From an uncultured Verrucomicrobiota bacterium (GTDB lineage: Bacteria > Verrucomicrobiota > Kiritimatiellia > RFP12 > UBA3636), in the NCBI GenBank assembly GCA_946534105.1, contig CAMNCG010000003.1, positions 1-49,619 on the forward strand: a stretch of 49,619 nt of DNA. The letters run 5' to 3'. Position 1 is the stretch's first letter. Every line of letters begins with the position of its first letter. The position numbers and the translations under genes were made by a program. Under the pieces are notes generated by a model. It made no database searches, had not been told where the DNA came from, and worked only from the letters and a program-made list of their open reading frames with translations. This document shows positions 24,448-33,600 of the stretch, piece after piece.

Positions 24448-25011
24448 TCATTCCTCGTCAACGGTCAGGATGCGATAGAACCGTGCGGGGTGCTTCGGGG
24501 CGTCGCGGTCGAGGACGGACTGCTCGCCGGAGGGCCAGGAGGAGCCTTCCCAGATGACGCGGCGGACGAGGTTCGACCAAACGGGCACGTCGATCGCGTC
24601 CTTGAACTGCGGCAGGTAGCCGAGGCCGTACATGGTGCTCCAGCGCAGGAGCACCGAGCCGTCCGGCTGCGGTTCGACGGCCGTGAAGGCGAGCGGCGGC
24701 GCGTGCGGCACGAGCGGGTCGTGGCCGTAGTAGATCTCGTTGCCGTCGCCCATGCCGTCGCCGTCGGTGTCGTAGGCGGTCGGGTCGGTGCCGAGCGAGT
24801 ACTCCTCGGCGTTGGAGAGGCCGTCGGCGTCCGGGTCGGCGGAGGGATCGACGGAATCGACGCCGAAATGCGCGCGGCACCACGCAGTGGGAAGAGACGC
24901 TGGAGCGTCAGCCGGAAGAATCGTCGCCGAGCAGAAGAGGAAGCCGGAAGACGTGTCGGCAAGAGCGGAAACCCGGAGGAACGCCAGAAATGCAAATACC
25001 GACAGCGCCAT
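24448..25011 (-). CDS. Exported TSP3-type protein, shortened (cassette B)
   Basis: 187 residues from the ATG at 25011. The frame is open upstream but reads through palindromic repeat DNA. The signal peptide ALSVFAFLAFLRVSALA lacks the usual basic start and begins right at the repeat edge, so the original start may have been lost to the insertion. The mature start DTSSGFLFCSATIL matches the cassette B MKTRTL protein (ETTSGFIFCSARIL). Only two calcium-type repeats remain (DPDADGLSNAEE, DTDGDGMGDGNE). The C-terminal module ends ARFYRILTVDEE and is near-identical to cassette A at DNA level. Confidence 0.8.
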   Translation of the reverse strand: MALSVFAFLAFLRVSALADTSSGFLFCSATILPADAPASLPTAWCRAHFGVDSVDPSADPDADGLSNAEEYSLGTDPTAYDTDGDGMGDGNEIYYGHDPLVPHAPPLAFTAVEPQPDGSVLLRWSTMYGLGYLPQFKDAIDVPVWSNLVRRVIWEGSSWPSGEQSVLDRDAPKHPARFYRILTVDEE

Positions 25012-25110
25012 CCCCCCGGAGGGGGGGTGGCGATGCGTTCTCCCCCACCCGCGCTGCGCGCGGGAACCCCCTCCCGGAGGGGGCCGCCGAGAGGGGAGGG
25101 CCGTGCCGAG
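25012..25110. repeat. Palindromic repeats left of DUF559 gene
   Basis: Contains the core TCTCCCCCACCCGCGCTGCG...CCCTCCCGGAGGGGG (from 25039), the same core as at 25573 and 25672. A CCCCCCGGAGGGGGG palindrome abuts the TSP3 start codon. Confidence 0.75.
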
Positions 25111-25118
25111 TCTTGCCA

Positions 25119-26291
25119 TCATGAGCCCCCCTCGCTAGAATCGCGCGTATGTCCCTCGCCTACGTCCGCGAAAACATTCCGCTCGCCCGCGACCTGCGTA
25201 CCAACATGACGCCGCAGGAGCGCCATCTGTGGTACGACGGACTCCGCCACCTTCCCGTGCGCTTCCAGCGGCAGAAGGCCATCGGGCCGTACATCGCCGA
25301 TTTCTACTGCCACCGCGCACGGCTCGTCGTGGAACTGGACGGCTCGCAGCACTACACCGACGAAGCTCGGATGTACGACGAGCGCCGGACGGCCTTTCTG
25401 GCAACACAGGGAGTCGAGGTCCTGCGTTTCCGAAACCGCACCATCGACGAGTTCTTCGATATGACGCTCGCAAGGATAGAAGGCCGTGTCGTGGAGCGAA
25501 TCCGGGAACGGGAAGGCGGACGCTAGCGTCGCTCTATGGAAGCCCTCCTCGGGGAGGGGAAAATTGCCGCAGTCTCCCCCACCCGCGCTGCGCGCGGGAG
25601 CCCCCTCCCGGAGGGGGCCTTGCTTAGGTGCGCCATGGAAGCCCTCCTCGGGGAGGGGGAAATTGCCGCAGTCTCCCCCACCCGCGCTGCGCGCGGGAGC
25701 CCCCTCCCGGAGGGGGCCTTGCTTAGGTGCGCCGTGGAAGCCCCCCTCCGGGAGGGGGGTGGCGGCGCCAGCCGCCGGGGGGAGAGCGCGCGTATCGAGA
25801 CGGACGCGCGACATGAGCGCGACACCGCCCTGGCCGCTGCGGGCTACGGCGCGAATCCAGAATTCGAACCCCTTGCCCGCAAGCGCCGGGTCGTCGGGAA
25901 GCGTCACCTTCACCAGCACCGCGTTCGTCGCGTGCGGCGCAAGGTCGAAGGACGCCGGCTCGAATTCGACCGTGCACGACGACGGCAGCGGCTTGTAGAG
26001 CGGGTGTCCCGGCAGCGGCTCGCAGAACGTCGGCCTCTCCATCGAAAGGCAGACCGACAGCGGGCCGTCGGAGTCGTTCACGAGCGTGTAGCCCGTGCCG
26101 TCCGGGAGGAGCGGCGAAACCGTCTCCCCGATCGGCACGTCGTCCATCGCCACGTCGCCGAAGCGTGTGCGAAGCGAACCCGCTCCGCATGGCAGGGCGG
26201 CAAGCGCGAAGAAGGCAAGCGTCGCCAGCGACCCTCTCCAGACACGGGAGGACGCGAAGCAACAGGGAAAACGCACCGGACGGGAAATCAT
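25119..26291 (-). CDS. Exported Ig-like protein with insertion-derived C-terminus (cassette B)
   Basis: 390-residue frame. Residues 1-~165 match the cassette A Ig-like protein: signal peptide (LATLAFFALAALPCGAG), SLRTRFGDVAMDDVPIGE, LPDGTGYTLVNDSDGPLSVC, VEFEPASFDLAPHATN, and VARSGQGGVALMSRVRLDT. Beyond that, ~195 residues are translated from the palindromic repeat array (PLPEEGFHGAPKQGPLREG twice) and then from the antisense of the DUF559 gene. That tail is not native, and the original short C-terminus is lost. The fold itself is intact, so the protein may still work or be degraded. It starts 15 bp after the MKTRTL gene. Confidence 0.7.
   Translation of the reverse strand: MISRPVRFPCCFASSRVWRGSLATLAFFALAALPCGAGSLRTRFGDVAMDDVPIGETVSPLLPDGTGYTLVNDSDGPLSVCLSMERPTFCEPLPGHPLYKPLPSSCTVEFEPASFDLAPHATNAVLVKVTLPDDPALAGKGFEFWIRAVARSGQGGVALMSRVRLDTRALPPAAGAATPLPEGGFHGAPKQGPLREGAPARSAGGGDCGNFPLPEEGFHGAPKQGPLREGAPARSAGGGDCGNFPLPEEGFHRATLASAFPFPDSLHDTAFYPCERHIEELVDGAVSETQDLDSLCCQKGRPALVVHPSFVGVVLRAVQFHDEPCAVAVEIGDVRPDGLLPLEAHGKVAESVVPQMALLRRHVGTQVAGERNVFADVGEGHTRDSSEGGS
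25149..25526 (+). CDS. DUF559 (Vsr-like endonuclease fold) protein
   Basis: 125 residues, typical family length. Motifs: MTPQERHLWYDGLRH, VRFQRQKAIGPYIADFYC, ARLVVELDGSQHY (the E-x-D core) and GVEVLRFRNRTIDEF. This is the PD-(D/E)xK-like fold shared with very-short-patch-repair endonucleases; in vivo role is not established for the family. It is on the plus strand inside a minus-strand operon and is flanked on both sides by the same palindromic core. It lies within the antisense of the 3' extension of the Ig-like gene, as expected for an inserted unit. A mobile or repeat-spreading role is a reasonable inference. Confidence 0.85.
   Translation: MSLAYVRENIPLARDLRTNMTPQERHLWYDGLRHLPVRFQRQKAIGPYIADFYCHRARLVVELDGSQHYTDEARMYDERRTAFLATQGVEVLRFRNRTIDEFFDMTLARIEGRVVERIREREGGR
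25536..25780. repeat. 99-bp tandem palindromic repeats right of DUF559 gene
   Basis: Units begin at 25536, 25635 and 25734 (the last partial). Each holds CCCTCCTCGGGGAGGGG and the core TCTCCCCCACCCGCGCTGCG with CCCTCCCGGAGGGGG. The 99-bp period keeps frame in the host ORF on the minus strand. Confidence 0.85.
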
Positions 26292-26306
26292 TGCGGATTT
26301 CCCAGA

Positions 26307-27068
26307 CTACCGGTCATGATCCCAGCGCTTGAACGTGGACGCCTCGATCACGATCGGAAACGCGATCGTCTCTCCATGCATTTTGAGCGGCGCCCAGAAC
26401 TTCAGGTCGAACGGCAGGACCTCGCCGGGCAGCAGATAGCCGAGATACTGGCCGCAGGTTCCGCCGCCAAAGGCCTCGACCTCCGCAGACCGCCATTCGC
26501 CGCTATAAAACCAGTTCAGGTTCCGCCAAACGGGAAGCTTGGACGAGATGACCGTGGAAACCGCAAGGCGATATTCATAACCACCCGACATTTCTTTCTC
26601 TGTCGGAACGCACCCATATACGTGTGCTTCATCACCGAAAACGGTTCTGACTGTATTCTCGATGTAGCGAGAAACGCTAGGATTATAGTCATTATTAAGG
26701 TCACCCTCCTGATGCGCTTGCGTCTCGTTTTGCAGATGGCCGTCGCCGTACCACATCCCCGACGTGATGTAGAGATATGCCGGAGCGGAGCCGGTGTTGC
26801 GGACCTGGAACGCGCCAGGGCCGTTGTCGGAGTAGAAGGTGTCGACGGCGCCTCCGGCGACGACGTTGCCGATGCGCCAGAGCGTGACGGGATTGCCTTT
26901 CGAATCGACGTAGCCCTCCGTGGCGGGAAGCGTCACGGAAAGGTCGCCACCATTGGCGTCCAGGATCCGGGCCGAGCAGAAGATGAAGCCGGAGGTGGTT
27001 TCGGCCCGGACGGATGAGGCCGTCGCAAGGGCGGCCGTTGCGCAAAGCGCGAGCGTTCGTGTTTTCAT
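26307..27068 (-). CDS. Exported beta-rich 'MKTRTL' protein (cassette B)
   Basis: 253 residues. The signal peptide is identical to that of the cassette A paralogue at residue level and nearly so in DNA. The mature part starts ETTSGFIFCSARIL and is otherwise well diverged. Shared blocks are GPGAFQVRNTGSAPAYLYIT, VWRNLNWF and LPFDLKFWAP. An internal segment of about 55 residues (HLQNETQAHQEGDLNNDYN...) has no counterpart in A and its DNA is AT-richer. Ends FKRWDHDR. It follows the C10 peptidase by 61 bp. A secreted structural subunit is the best guess. Confidence 0.8.
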   Translation of the reverse strand: MKTRTLALCATAALATASSVRAETTSGFIFCSARILDANGGDLSVTLPATEGYVDSKGNPVTLWRIGNVVAGGAVDTFYSDNGPGAFQVRNTGSAPAYLYITSGMWYGDGHLQNETQAHQEGDLNNDYNPSVSRYIENTVRTVFGDEAHVYGCVPTEKEMSGGYEYRLAVSTVISSKLPVWRNLNWFYSGEWRSAEVEAFGGGTCGQYLGYLLPGEVLPFDLKFWAPLKMHGETIAFPIVIEASTFKRWDHDR

Positions 27069-27129
27069 GGTGTTGTTGGTTTCGGGTGGAAAAGGGGAAG
27101 AGGGGAAGAGAAACGGACGCGTCGCGCGG

Positions 27130-30100
27130 CTATTCCGTCACGACGACGCGGACAAAGCCGCTCTGCCAGGAGGTCGGGAGGGAGACGTCGGATTCGACGG
27201 TTCCGGTCGCGGACGGGGTGATCGTCTTCACGGTGGTCCAGGTGCCGCCAAGGGAGGAGGCGCGCTGGATCTTGTAGGACATTCCCTTGCGCGCCTTGAA
27301 GGAGACGTGCGCAACGCCGGTCGCCGGATTGAGCGACATGTCCGTGAACGTCGCGGCGTTGAGCGCCTCGAAGCGCCACGAGAGCGCAAGCGCGCCGGAC
27401 GTGCCGTCGTAGCCCGCGACCGCGATGCGGTAGACCGTGCCCGCCGCGGCGGTGTCGAAGACGACGCGGCTCGTCGACGCGCCGCCGTGGTCGTCGTTGG
27501 AGGCGACCTTCGAAAGCGACCCGACCGCCGTGCCGGTGTAGACGCCGAGCACCGTGTCGAAGGCGCTCCCTGCCGTGGAGATCTCGACCGTGCCCTTGGC
27601 CGGGGCAGTCCACGTCCACCAGACGGAACCGGCGTTCGCAGCGTCGGCGTGAAGCGGCTCGCCGCTCTGCGCCGTCGCGCCGAGATTGCCCCACTTGACC
27701 GCGCCGGAGTATCCAGAAAGCGCGATCGCGGAGGCGAAGGCGTCGTTGGACGGCTTGCGGTAGCCGGTGTCGGAAGCGCTCCATGCGCTGCATCCTGCGG
27801 CATTTTCCGACTCGACCCAGTACGTGTAGCGTCGACCGGGAATCGCGCCCGTGTCGGACCAAGAAGTCCCGGTGACGCCGCGCGCCACCGCCACGGAGTC
27901 GGCCTCGGCGCCCGTTTCGCTGCAATACACGTTGTAGCTTGAGGCGTAGAGCGCGGAATTCCACGAAACCGTCACATTCGCAGTTGAGGTGCCGTCCGTC
28001 GCCGAGACGGACGCCGGGGCGTCCGGAAGCCGGATTTTCATGCCGGTCTTCGAAGCGCTGTAGTCGCCGGGCCGCGTTCCGGAGGAGCTCACCGCCGCCT
28101 GAACGAAGTAGTAGTAGGTCGTCCCGGCGGTGCCGGAGGTGTCGGTGTAGGTGCGGCCCGTCTGCCACGAGCCCAGCGCCGTCTTCGTGCCGGAAGAGGA
28201 CGTGGCGCGGAAGACGCGGTAGTGCGTCGCGCCCGTCACCGCGCCCCAGGAGAGCGCGACGCCGCTCGTCGATCCGGTGGCGGCGGAGATCGCCGGCGCG
28301 GAGAGTTTCCGGTAGCCGCTGTCGGAGCCGCTGAAGCCGCTCGATCCGGCGCTGTTCACCGCCTTCACCCAGTAGTAGTAGAGCGTGCCAGGAGTGGCCG
28401 CCGTGTCGGCGTAGGAGGTCGCGGTGACGCCGCTCTTCACGGCCGTCGCCGAGCCGGAGGAATTGGACGTGTGGCGGTAGACGGTGTAGGACGTCGCGCC
28501 GGAGACGGCACCCCACGACACCGTGCAGTTCGCCGTCGACGCGCCGTCCGCCGCCGAGACCGACGCCGGCGCGGAAGGAACGGTGACGGCGGGCGTCCAG
28601 ATGACCTGATCCACCCAGCCGCAGTCGGAGCCCTTGTCTACCGAACTATCCTTGCGATAGTTCCATCGAAGCGTATGACTTCCCGTCCCGGTAACCGTCA
28701 CCGTCTTCCGCGCCCACGTCTCCGTCGTTCCGCCGATCTTGGCGTTTTGCGTTCCATCAACGAGAAACTCCAGATAGTCGTAGTTTGCGCTTTCGCTGGA
28801 GACGTTCCACCAGAAGGAAATCGTCCCCGCGCCCGTCACCGTAGTCTGAAGCCACGAAGACTGGTTGGCGGAAATCGTCCCGCTCTGCGCCGCATCGATT
28901 CCGTCGTGCGTCTCGTCAACCTGCGGCGTCCACGCAGCGTCTCCGCCTGTCGTGAACGAGAGTGAGGTATTGTCGAGGGCGGCGGCGAGGGTGAGGGCCG
29001 GGACCGTCGTGGAAAGCGTGATGTCGTTGCCCCAGCTGTTGCCAACCGTTCCCGTTCCGGGCGTGTAGTATTTCCCGCTGACGGAAGTGGAGACGCAACT
29101 CGCGACCGAAACCGCCTTGCTTCCTGTCGCGGTGCCGTAGGTGGCGGTGACGGTCCACGACTTACCGCCCGTCACCCAAAGGGCGTATACGCCGTGCCCG
29201 TCGGTCGTCGCGGAAACGGTCGTGGAACCGTTCACGCCCTTCACGCTCGCGCCGGAGATCGGCTGGCCATTTTTGTCGAGAACACGCCCGGTGAGCAGAT
29301 CGCCCGTCTTTTGCGGAAAGATGTTGTAGATCACTTGGTCGAGTACGGTGCTCGTGTATCCGACGCTCGTCGCGTCGACGGTGGGAAGGTTGTACCAGGC
29401 GTCGCCGCTGCCGCTCCACCCCAAATTGATGTGCGTGTAAAGGGTTCCGGAAGTGTAGCCGTATCCGTCGGCCACGACCTGGTGGCCGTCAATTCCGAGC
29501 GACACCGGACACTTGGCGTCGAGATTGGCGAGAATGGAGCGTTTGACGATGTCGGCGGAAAAAGCGCCTCCGTCCTGGACCTGCGTCCGGGAATTGGCAT
29601 AGCCGAATACCGTGCGAAAGGCATCGTCGAGACAGTATCCTCCCGTCCCCGATCCCCCGCTCGCCCAATTCATGTACGTGGCGACGCCAAAATCGTAGCA
29701 GAGTTTGCCGACGGCCTGCATTTGCGCCGTCGTCATGCCGGAAAACGAATTCGGCATGCTGCTCCATGCATACGTCCCCCCCATCGAGGTTTTCGACACG
29801 CTCGAACCGGAAACGTAGCACGTGCGCGTCACCTTCGGCCGCGAAGCCGTCGGAAAGCCCCAGTACTTCGCGATCTGCGCACCGGCAAGCGCGACGCAGC
29901 CGCAGACGTAGTTGTCGGCATTTCCCGCTTCGTTCGGCGGCGTGTAGTAATTGGCCGCGCCGGAGGACTGTCCCCACGTCGTCTTGAGAAGTTTCGCGAC
30001 GCGGACGTCCGAAACGCCCGAAACGCCGTATTTTCCGGACGACGAGCCGTCCGCCGGCACCACCGCTTCGGGCGCCTCGCCGGCAAGCAGCGCGTCCCAC

Positions 30101-30594
30101 TCCGCCTCCTCGTCCGGGAAAAGGGAATCCCCGGGAGCGGCGGCCGCGAAACGCACGGTGCCGGATCCGGGATCGGATTCCGCCGTCGAGGATGGTGCCG
30201 CAGCGGCCGCTCGCGCATCGAGCGTTTCCACGGTCCGTTTCGCCATGTCCGCGCGCAAGATCGCGAAGAGCGGATGGTCCGGATCCTCCGGAACGCCGTC
30301 GCCGTCAAAGAAGGCGATGACCGGCCGGACGCCGCTCTCGGCGCTCGTGACCACCGTGCCGCCGCCTTCCATGCGGACGACGTGGAAGAGCGGTGTGCCG
30401 TCGTCGCCGAGGGTCGTGCGGACTTCCGCGACGTCGGACGAGCCCATGGTTTCGCCTAGGGGCGAGACATCTCGCGCCACCCATGCGGCGGCGGCTTTCC
30501 CCGCCTCTTCGGCGGTGATTTCGCGAGCAAGCGCAGGAATCGCGGCGAGAAGCGCGAACGCGACGGAAAGGAACGAGAAACGGATTGTTTTCAT
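27130..30594 (-). CDS. Exported C10 (streptopain-like) cysteine peptidase with Fn3/PPC repeats
   Basis: 1,154 residues. Signal peptide (FSFLSVAFALLAAIPALA), then a Spi-like propeptide (ITAEEAGKAAAAWVARDV, about 23-105). Peptidase domain about 195-425: catalytic Cys in NYVCGCVALAGAQIAKYWG, His in GIDGHQVVADGYGY, and THINLGWSGSGDAWYNL. Then a carboxypeptidase-regulatory-like beta domain (GRVLDKNGQPISGASV), a jelly-roll-like domain (GTISFWWNVSSESANYDYLE), three Fn3 domains, a PPC-like domain and the C-terminal module ending VRVVVTE. The propeptide suggests secretion as a zymogen. C10 enzymes cut host or surface proteins; here it may process the nearby exported proteins. It starts 22 bp after the preceding gene. 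Confidence 0.88.
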   Translation of the reverse strand: MKTIRFSFLSVAFALLAAIPALAREITAEEAGKAAAAWVARDVSPLGETMGSSDVAEVRTTLGDDGTPLFHVVRMEGGGTVVTSAESGVRPVIAFFDGDGVPEDPDHPLFAILRADMAKRTVETLDARAAAAAPSSTAESDPGSGTVRFAAAAPGDSLFPDEEAEWDALLAGEAPEAVVPADGSSSGKYGVSGVSDVRVAKLLKTTWGQSSGAANYYTPPNEAGNADNYVCGCVALAGAQIAKYWGFPTASRPKVTRTCYVSGSSVSKTSMGGTYAWSSMPNSFSGMTTAQMQAVGKLCYDFGVATYMNWASGGSGTGGYCLDDAFRTVFGYANSRTQVQDGGAFSADIVKRSILANLDAKCPVSLGIDGHQVVADGYGYTSGTLYTHINLGWSGSGDAWYNLPTVDATSVGYTSTVLDQVIYNIFPQKTGDLLTGRVLDKNGQPISGASVKGVNGSTTVSATTDGHGVYALWVTGGKSWTVTATYGTATGSKAVSVASCVSTSVSGKYYTPGTGTVGNSWGNDITLSTTVPALTLAAALDNTSLSFTTGGDAAWTPQVDETHDGIDAAQSGTISANQSSWLQTTVTGAGTISFWWNVSSESANYDYLEFLVDGTQNAKIGGTTETWARKTVTVTGTGSHTLRWNYRKDSSVDKGSDCGWVDQVIWTPAVTVPSAPASVSAADGASTANCTVSWGAVSGATSYTVYRHTSNSSGSATAVKSGVTATSYADTAATPGTLYYYWVKAVNSAGSSGFSGSDSGYRKLSAPAISAATGSTSGVALSWGAVTGATHYRVFRATSSSGTKTALGSWQTGRTYTDTSGTAGTTYYYFVQAAVSSSGTRPGDYSASKTGMKIRLPDAPASVSATDGTSTANVTVSWNSALYASSYNVYCSETGAEADSVAVARGVTGTSWSDTGAIPGRRYTYWVESENAAGCSAWSASDTGYRKPSNDAFASAIALSGYSGAVKWGNLGATAQSGEPLHADAANAGSVWWTWTAPAKGTVEISTAGSAFDTVLGVYTGTAVGSLSKVASNDDHGGASTSRVVFDTAAAGTVYRIAVAGYDGTSGALALSWRFEALNAATFTDMSLNPATGVAHVSFKARKGMSYKIQRASSLGGTWTTVKTITPSATGTVESDVSLPTSWQSGFVRVVVTE

Positions 30595-30616
30595 GGCAGA
30601 AAATTCGGGAGCCGGA

Positions 30617-33600
30617 TCATTCCAGAACGATCCGGTAGAAGCGCGAGGGTTCGTTATCCTCGACGGGCACGGAGATCGGGCAGTCGCCCGTCTCCGAAGG
30701 CGTCACCGCAAGAACGGTGATCCATGCGGGTTCGTCGAGACGATTCTTGTATTGGACGAGGTACGTGAAGCCCGCCTCCCCGTGGAAGGAAAAGCGAAAC
30801 ACCGACTCTCCGCCAGCGGTGGCGAATCCCACGGTTCCGCCAATGTCCGGCGGAGCCGAAGGCCCGCCTTCCGAGGTGCCGCCTGAGCCTCCTCCGCCAC
30901 CGGACGGGTCGTCGTCCTCGTAAAGCGGCGTCGTGGTCCAGACGGAGACGCTGCGGCCGCCCAGCTCCGCCGGAAGTTCGATGACGACCCGTTCCCAGGC
31001 GGAGGTGAATGTCGCGCGGGAGACGTCCCAGGCGATGCCCACGTCGTAATCGCCGGCACCGCCGACGAGACCGGCGACGTCCGTGCCGATCAGCGCGCCG
31101 CCGATCTCGCCGCGCCAGAACTTCACGACCGTGCCCGCAGGGAGGGGCGAAACGGAGTCGTTGTGGAGGCGGGCGGAGACGAGGCGCAGCGTGTCGGTCG
31201 CGCGCACGGCCGCGGCGTTGCGGAACGAGATGGCGGGGCTTCCGACATCCGGCCGCCAGAGAAGCGTGTTGTTCGTCCGGTCCGCGTCGGCAAGAACCGC
31301 GTCCGGGTCGATTTCGACGGTGAACGCGACGTTCGTCAGCCCCTCCTGCGGCGTCCAGGGCGCTTCCACCACCACGCGCGAAAGGGGCGGGACTTCGGTC
31401 TCGCCGGAGGCCAGCAGCGTCTTGTCGGCGCCTTCGCCATCCCAGACGCGGTAGGCGACCGACCGGACAGGCGACGTCCCGAAGTTCTGGATGCCGACGC
31501 GAAGGACGTTCGTCGCGCCGATGACCACGTTTGTGGCAAACGAGCAGTCCTCGGCCGCGACGCCGACGTCGAGGACGGCTTCGCGGCGATGCACGGCGAG
31601 GTCGACGGCCCCGTACACGAGTGCGCCTTCGGCGTTCGTCGAGACGGCGACGGACTCGTAGGCGACCCTCAGGGTCCCGTCGCCGCCCATCGCGCCCGAG
31701 AGGTTTCGCATGAGGGCGGACTGCCCGCGGAAAAGCGTGACTGGAGCGGAAAGCCCCGTTTCCGGCGTGTAGTCGGCGGACGTGACGCCGCCCTGAAGCC
31801 CGCCTTCCGAGTCGGCGGGACTCGTTGCCCACAGAAGCGTCGCCGAACCGTCGTCACGGACGGAGAGACGGAAGTCGGACGGGACGGAGACGTCTTCCGG
31901 CGCGGCCGCAGGCGCGCCGGAGGAGGCGGCGAGGCCACTCGAGGCGAAGAGCGTATCGTCCTGCACCCAGACAGCATGCGGCGTGCCGTCGCCGAGGAAC
32001 CAGGCGTACGGGCGCATGGCGGAGGCGGAGGCGGCGGAAAGCCGCACGGGGGCGGACCAGACGCCGTTCGCGAAGGACCTGGCCCAGATTTCCGAGTCGT
32101 CCGTCATGAGATCGCCGTCGGCGTCGGCGGCCCAGACAAGAACCGCCTTGTCGCCGTCCCAGGCGATGTCGTGCGAGAGGATGGCGCCAGCGGCCGGGAC
32201 GGCGACGGCCATCGGGCTCCAGGCACCGTTCCGGTAGAACGAAACGGCAAGTTCGCTCGGCTGCGAGGCCGATCCGATGTAGGCGCCGGCCGCGTTGCGC
32301 ACCCAGGCGACGGCCGCCGTCCCGTTCGTCGCCCCCTTGAGGACGGGAACCCAGTCGAGGGCCGCGTCATCCGTGAGATTGGCGCAGTCCCACGCTCCGG
32401 ACTGGGGGTTGCGGACGCCGGCCGCGATTTCCAGCGCCGAGCAGACGGTCCCGAAAGACGTGCCGTCGGCGAAGGTCCGCTTCGCGTTCGCCCAGGCGGC
32501 CACGGCGACACCATCCGGCAGAAAGACGAGTTTCGGCTGGAAGTCGGCCGTGCCGTCGTCCCAGACGGCGCTTTCCGCGCCCCAGGAGCCGTCGGACGCC
32601 TCGTCGCGGACGACGAGCAACGTCCGGTCGAGATCGGCGCGCGAGGCCTTGTCGCGGACGTAGGCGACGGCAGCATCCGTTCCGGCGGCGGCGATCGCAG
32701 GCTGGGGCGCCGGGTAGCCGTCGGCCATGAGCATCTGCGGATTGTCGACGGAAGCTGCCGCGAGACGGAGTCCCGTTTTTTTCAAATTCCGGAATTTGGT
32801 TGAAATCGACGTCGCTCCGGTGCCGTAGTCGCGGGCGATGGGCTTGAAACCGCCGCTGACGGAATCCGGTGTCGCCAGTCGCCGGTTCTGGCCTATGACC
32901 GCGCTCTCCTGATACATGGAACCGGGGCCGACGAATGGATAGAAGTAGAAATTGCCCTCCCACCACGTTCCCGTCCATTCAAACCCGACCAGCACGACAC
33001 GCCACATCACCTGCCCGTTGATCAACACCCTCTCAAGACCGCCAGGAACATGCGCCACGAGATGCAGCCCGACTTGTCCGGAGACTTCGGCCTGGGCCAG
33101 CACGTCGGCTCCAATGCCGGCCGTGGCCTTGCCGGCGATCAAGGGTTCAAAATTCAGATCCGTGGACCAATCGCCGTTGCGTTGGCGCATGACGAACGCC
33201 CCGTTGGAAAGAAAGCCGATTTCGACATAGACTAACGGAAAGTCGGGGAGGCGTTGCCGGACTTTCCATGAAAAATCATAGTTTACGCCCAATTCGGCGG
33301 AGTTCAAGACCCATGTTTCGCGGATCGGATCGTACTGATACACGCCCCCGCCCGTAAGCCCAACATTGATGTTGTTGCCGCCAAACCGTCCGATCGTGTC
33401 CCCGCGCTTGTCATAGGAACCCCCGCTCAGGCCGGCGTCGGCACCTTCACAGTACTGCCCCGTGCTGGAGTCCGCGCTCTGCCAGAGTTTCAGGGTGGGC
33501 GTCAGTTCCAACGGCATTTCGATGGGATATTCGGGGGATCCGATTTCCGCCATGTCGGACATTGCGTCAAACAAACTGAACCCGCGGTACTCCGGCGCGC

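Noticed and set aside
25536..25780. CRISPR array
   Set aside because: The 99-bp units are contiguous copies without unique spacers; they are palindromic tandem repeats.
29194..32803. Long plus-strand frames opposite the C10 and CARDB genes
   Set aside because: Shadows rich in Arg and Gly with no recognisable domains; the minus-strand proteins carry signal peptides and clear motifs.
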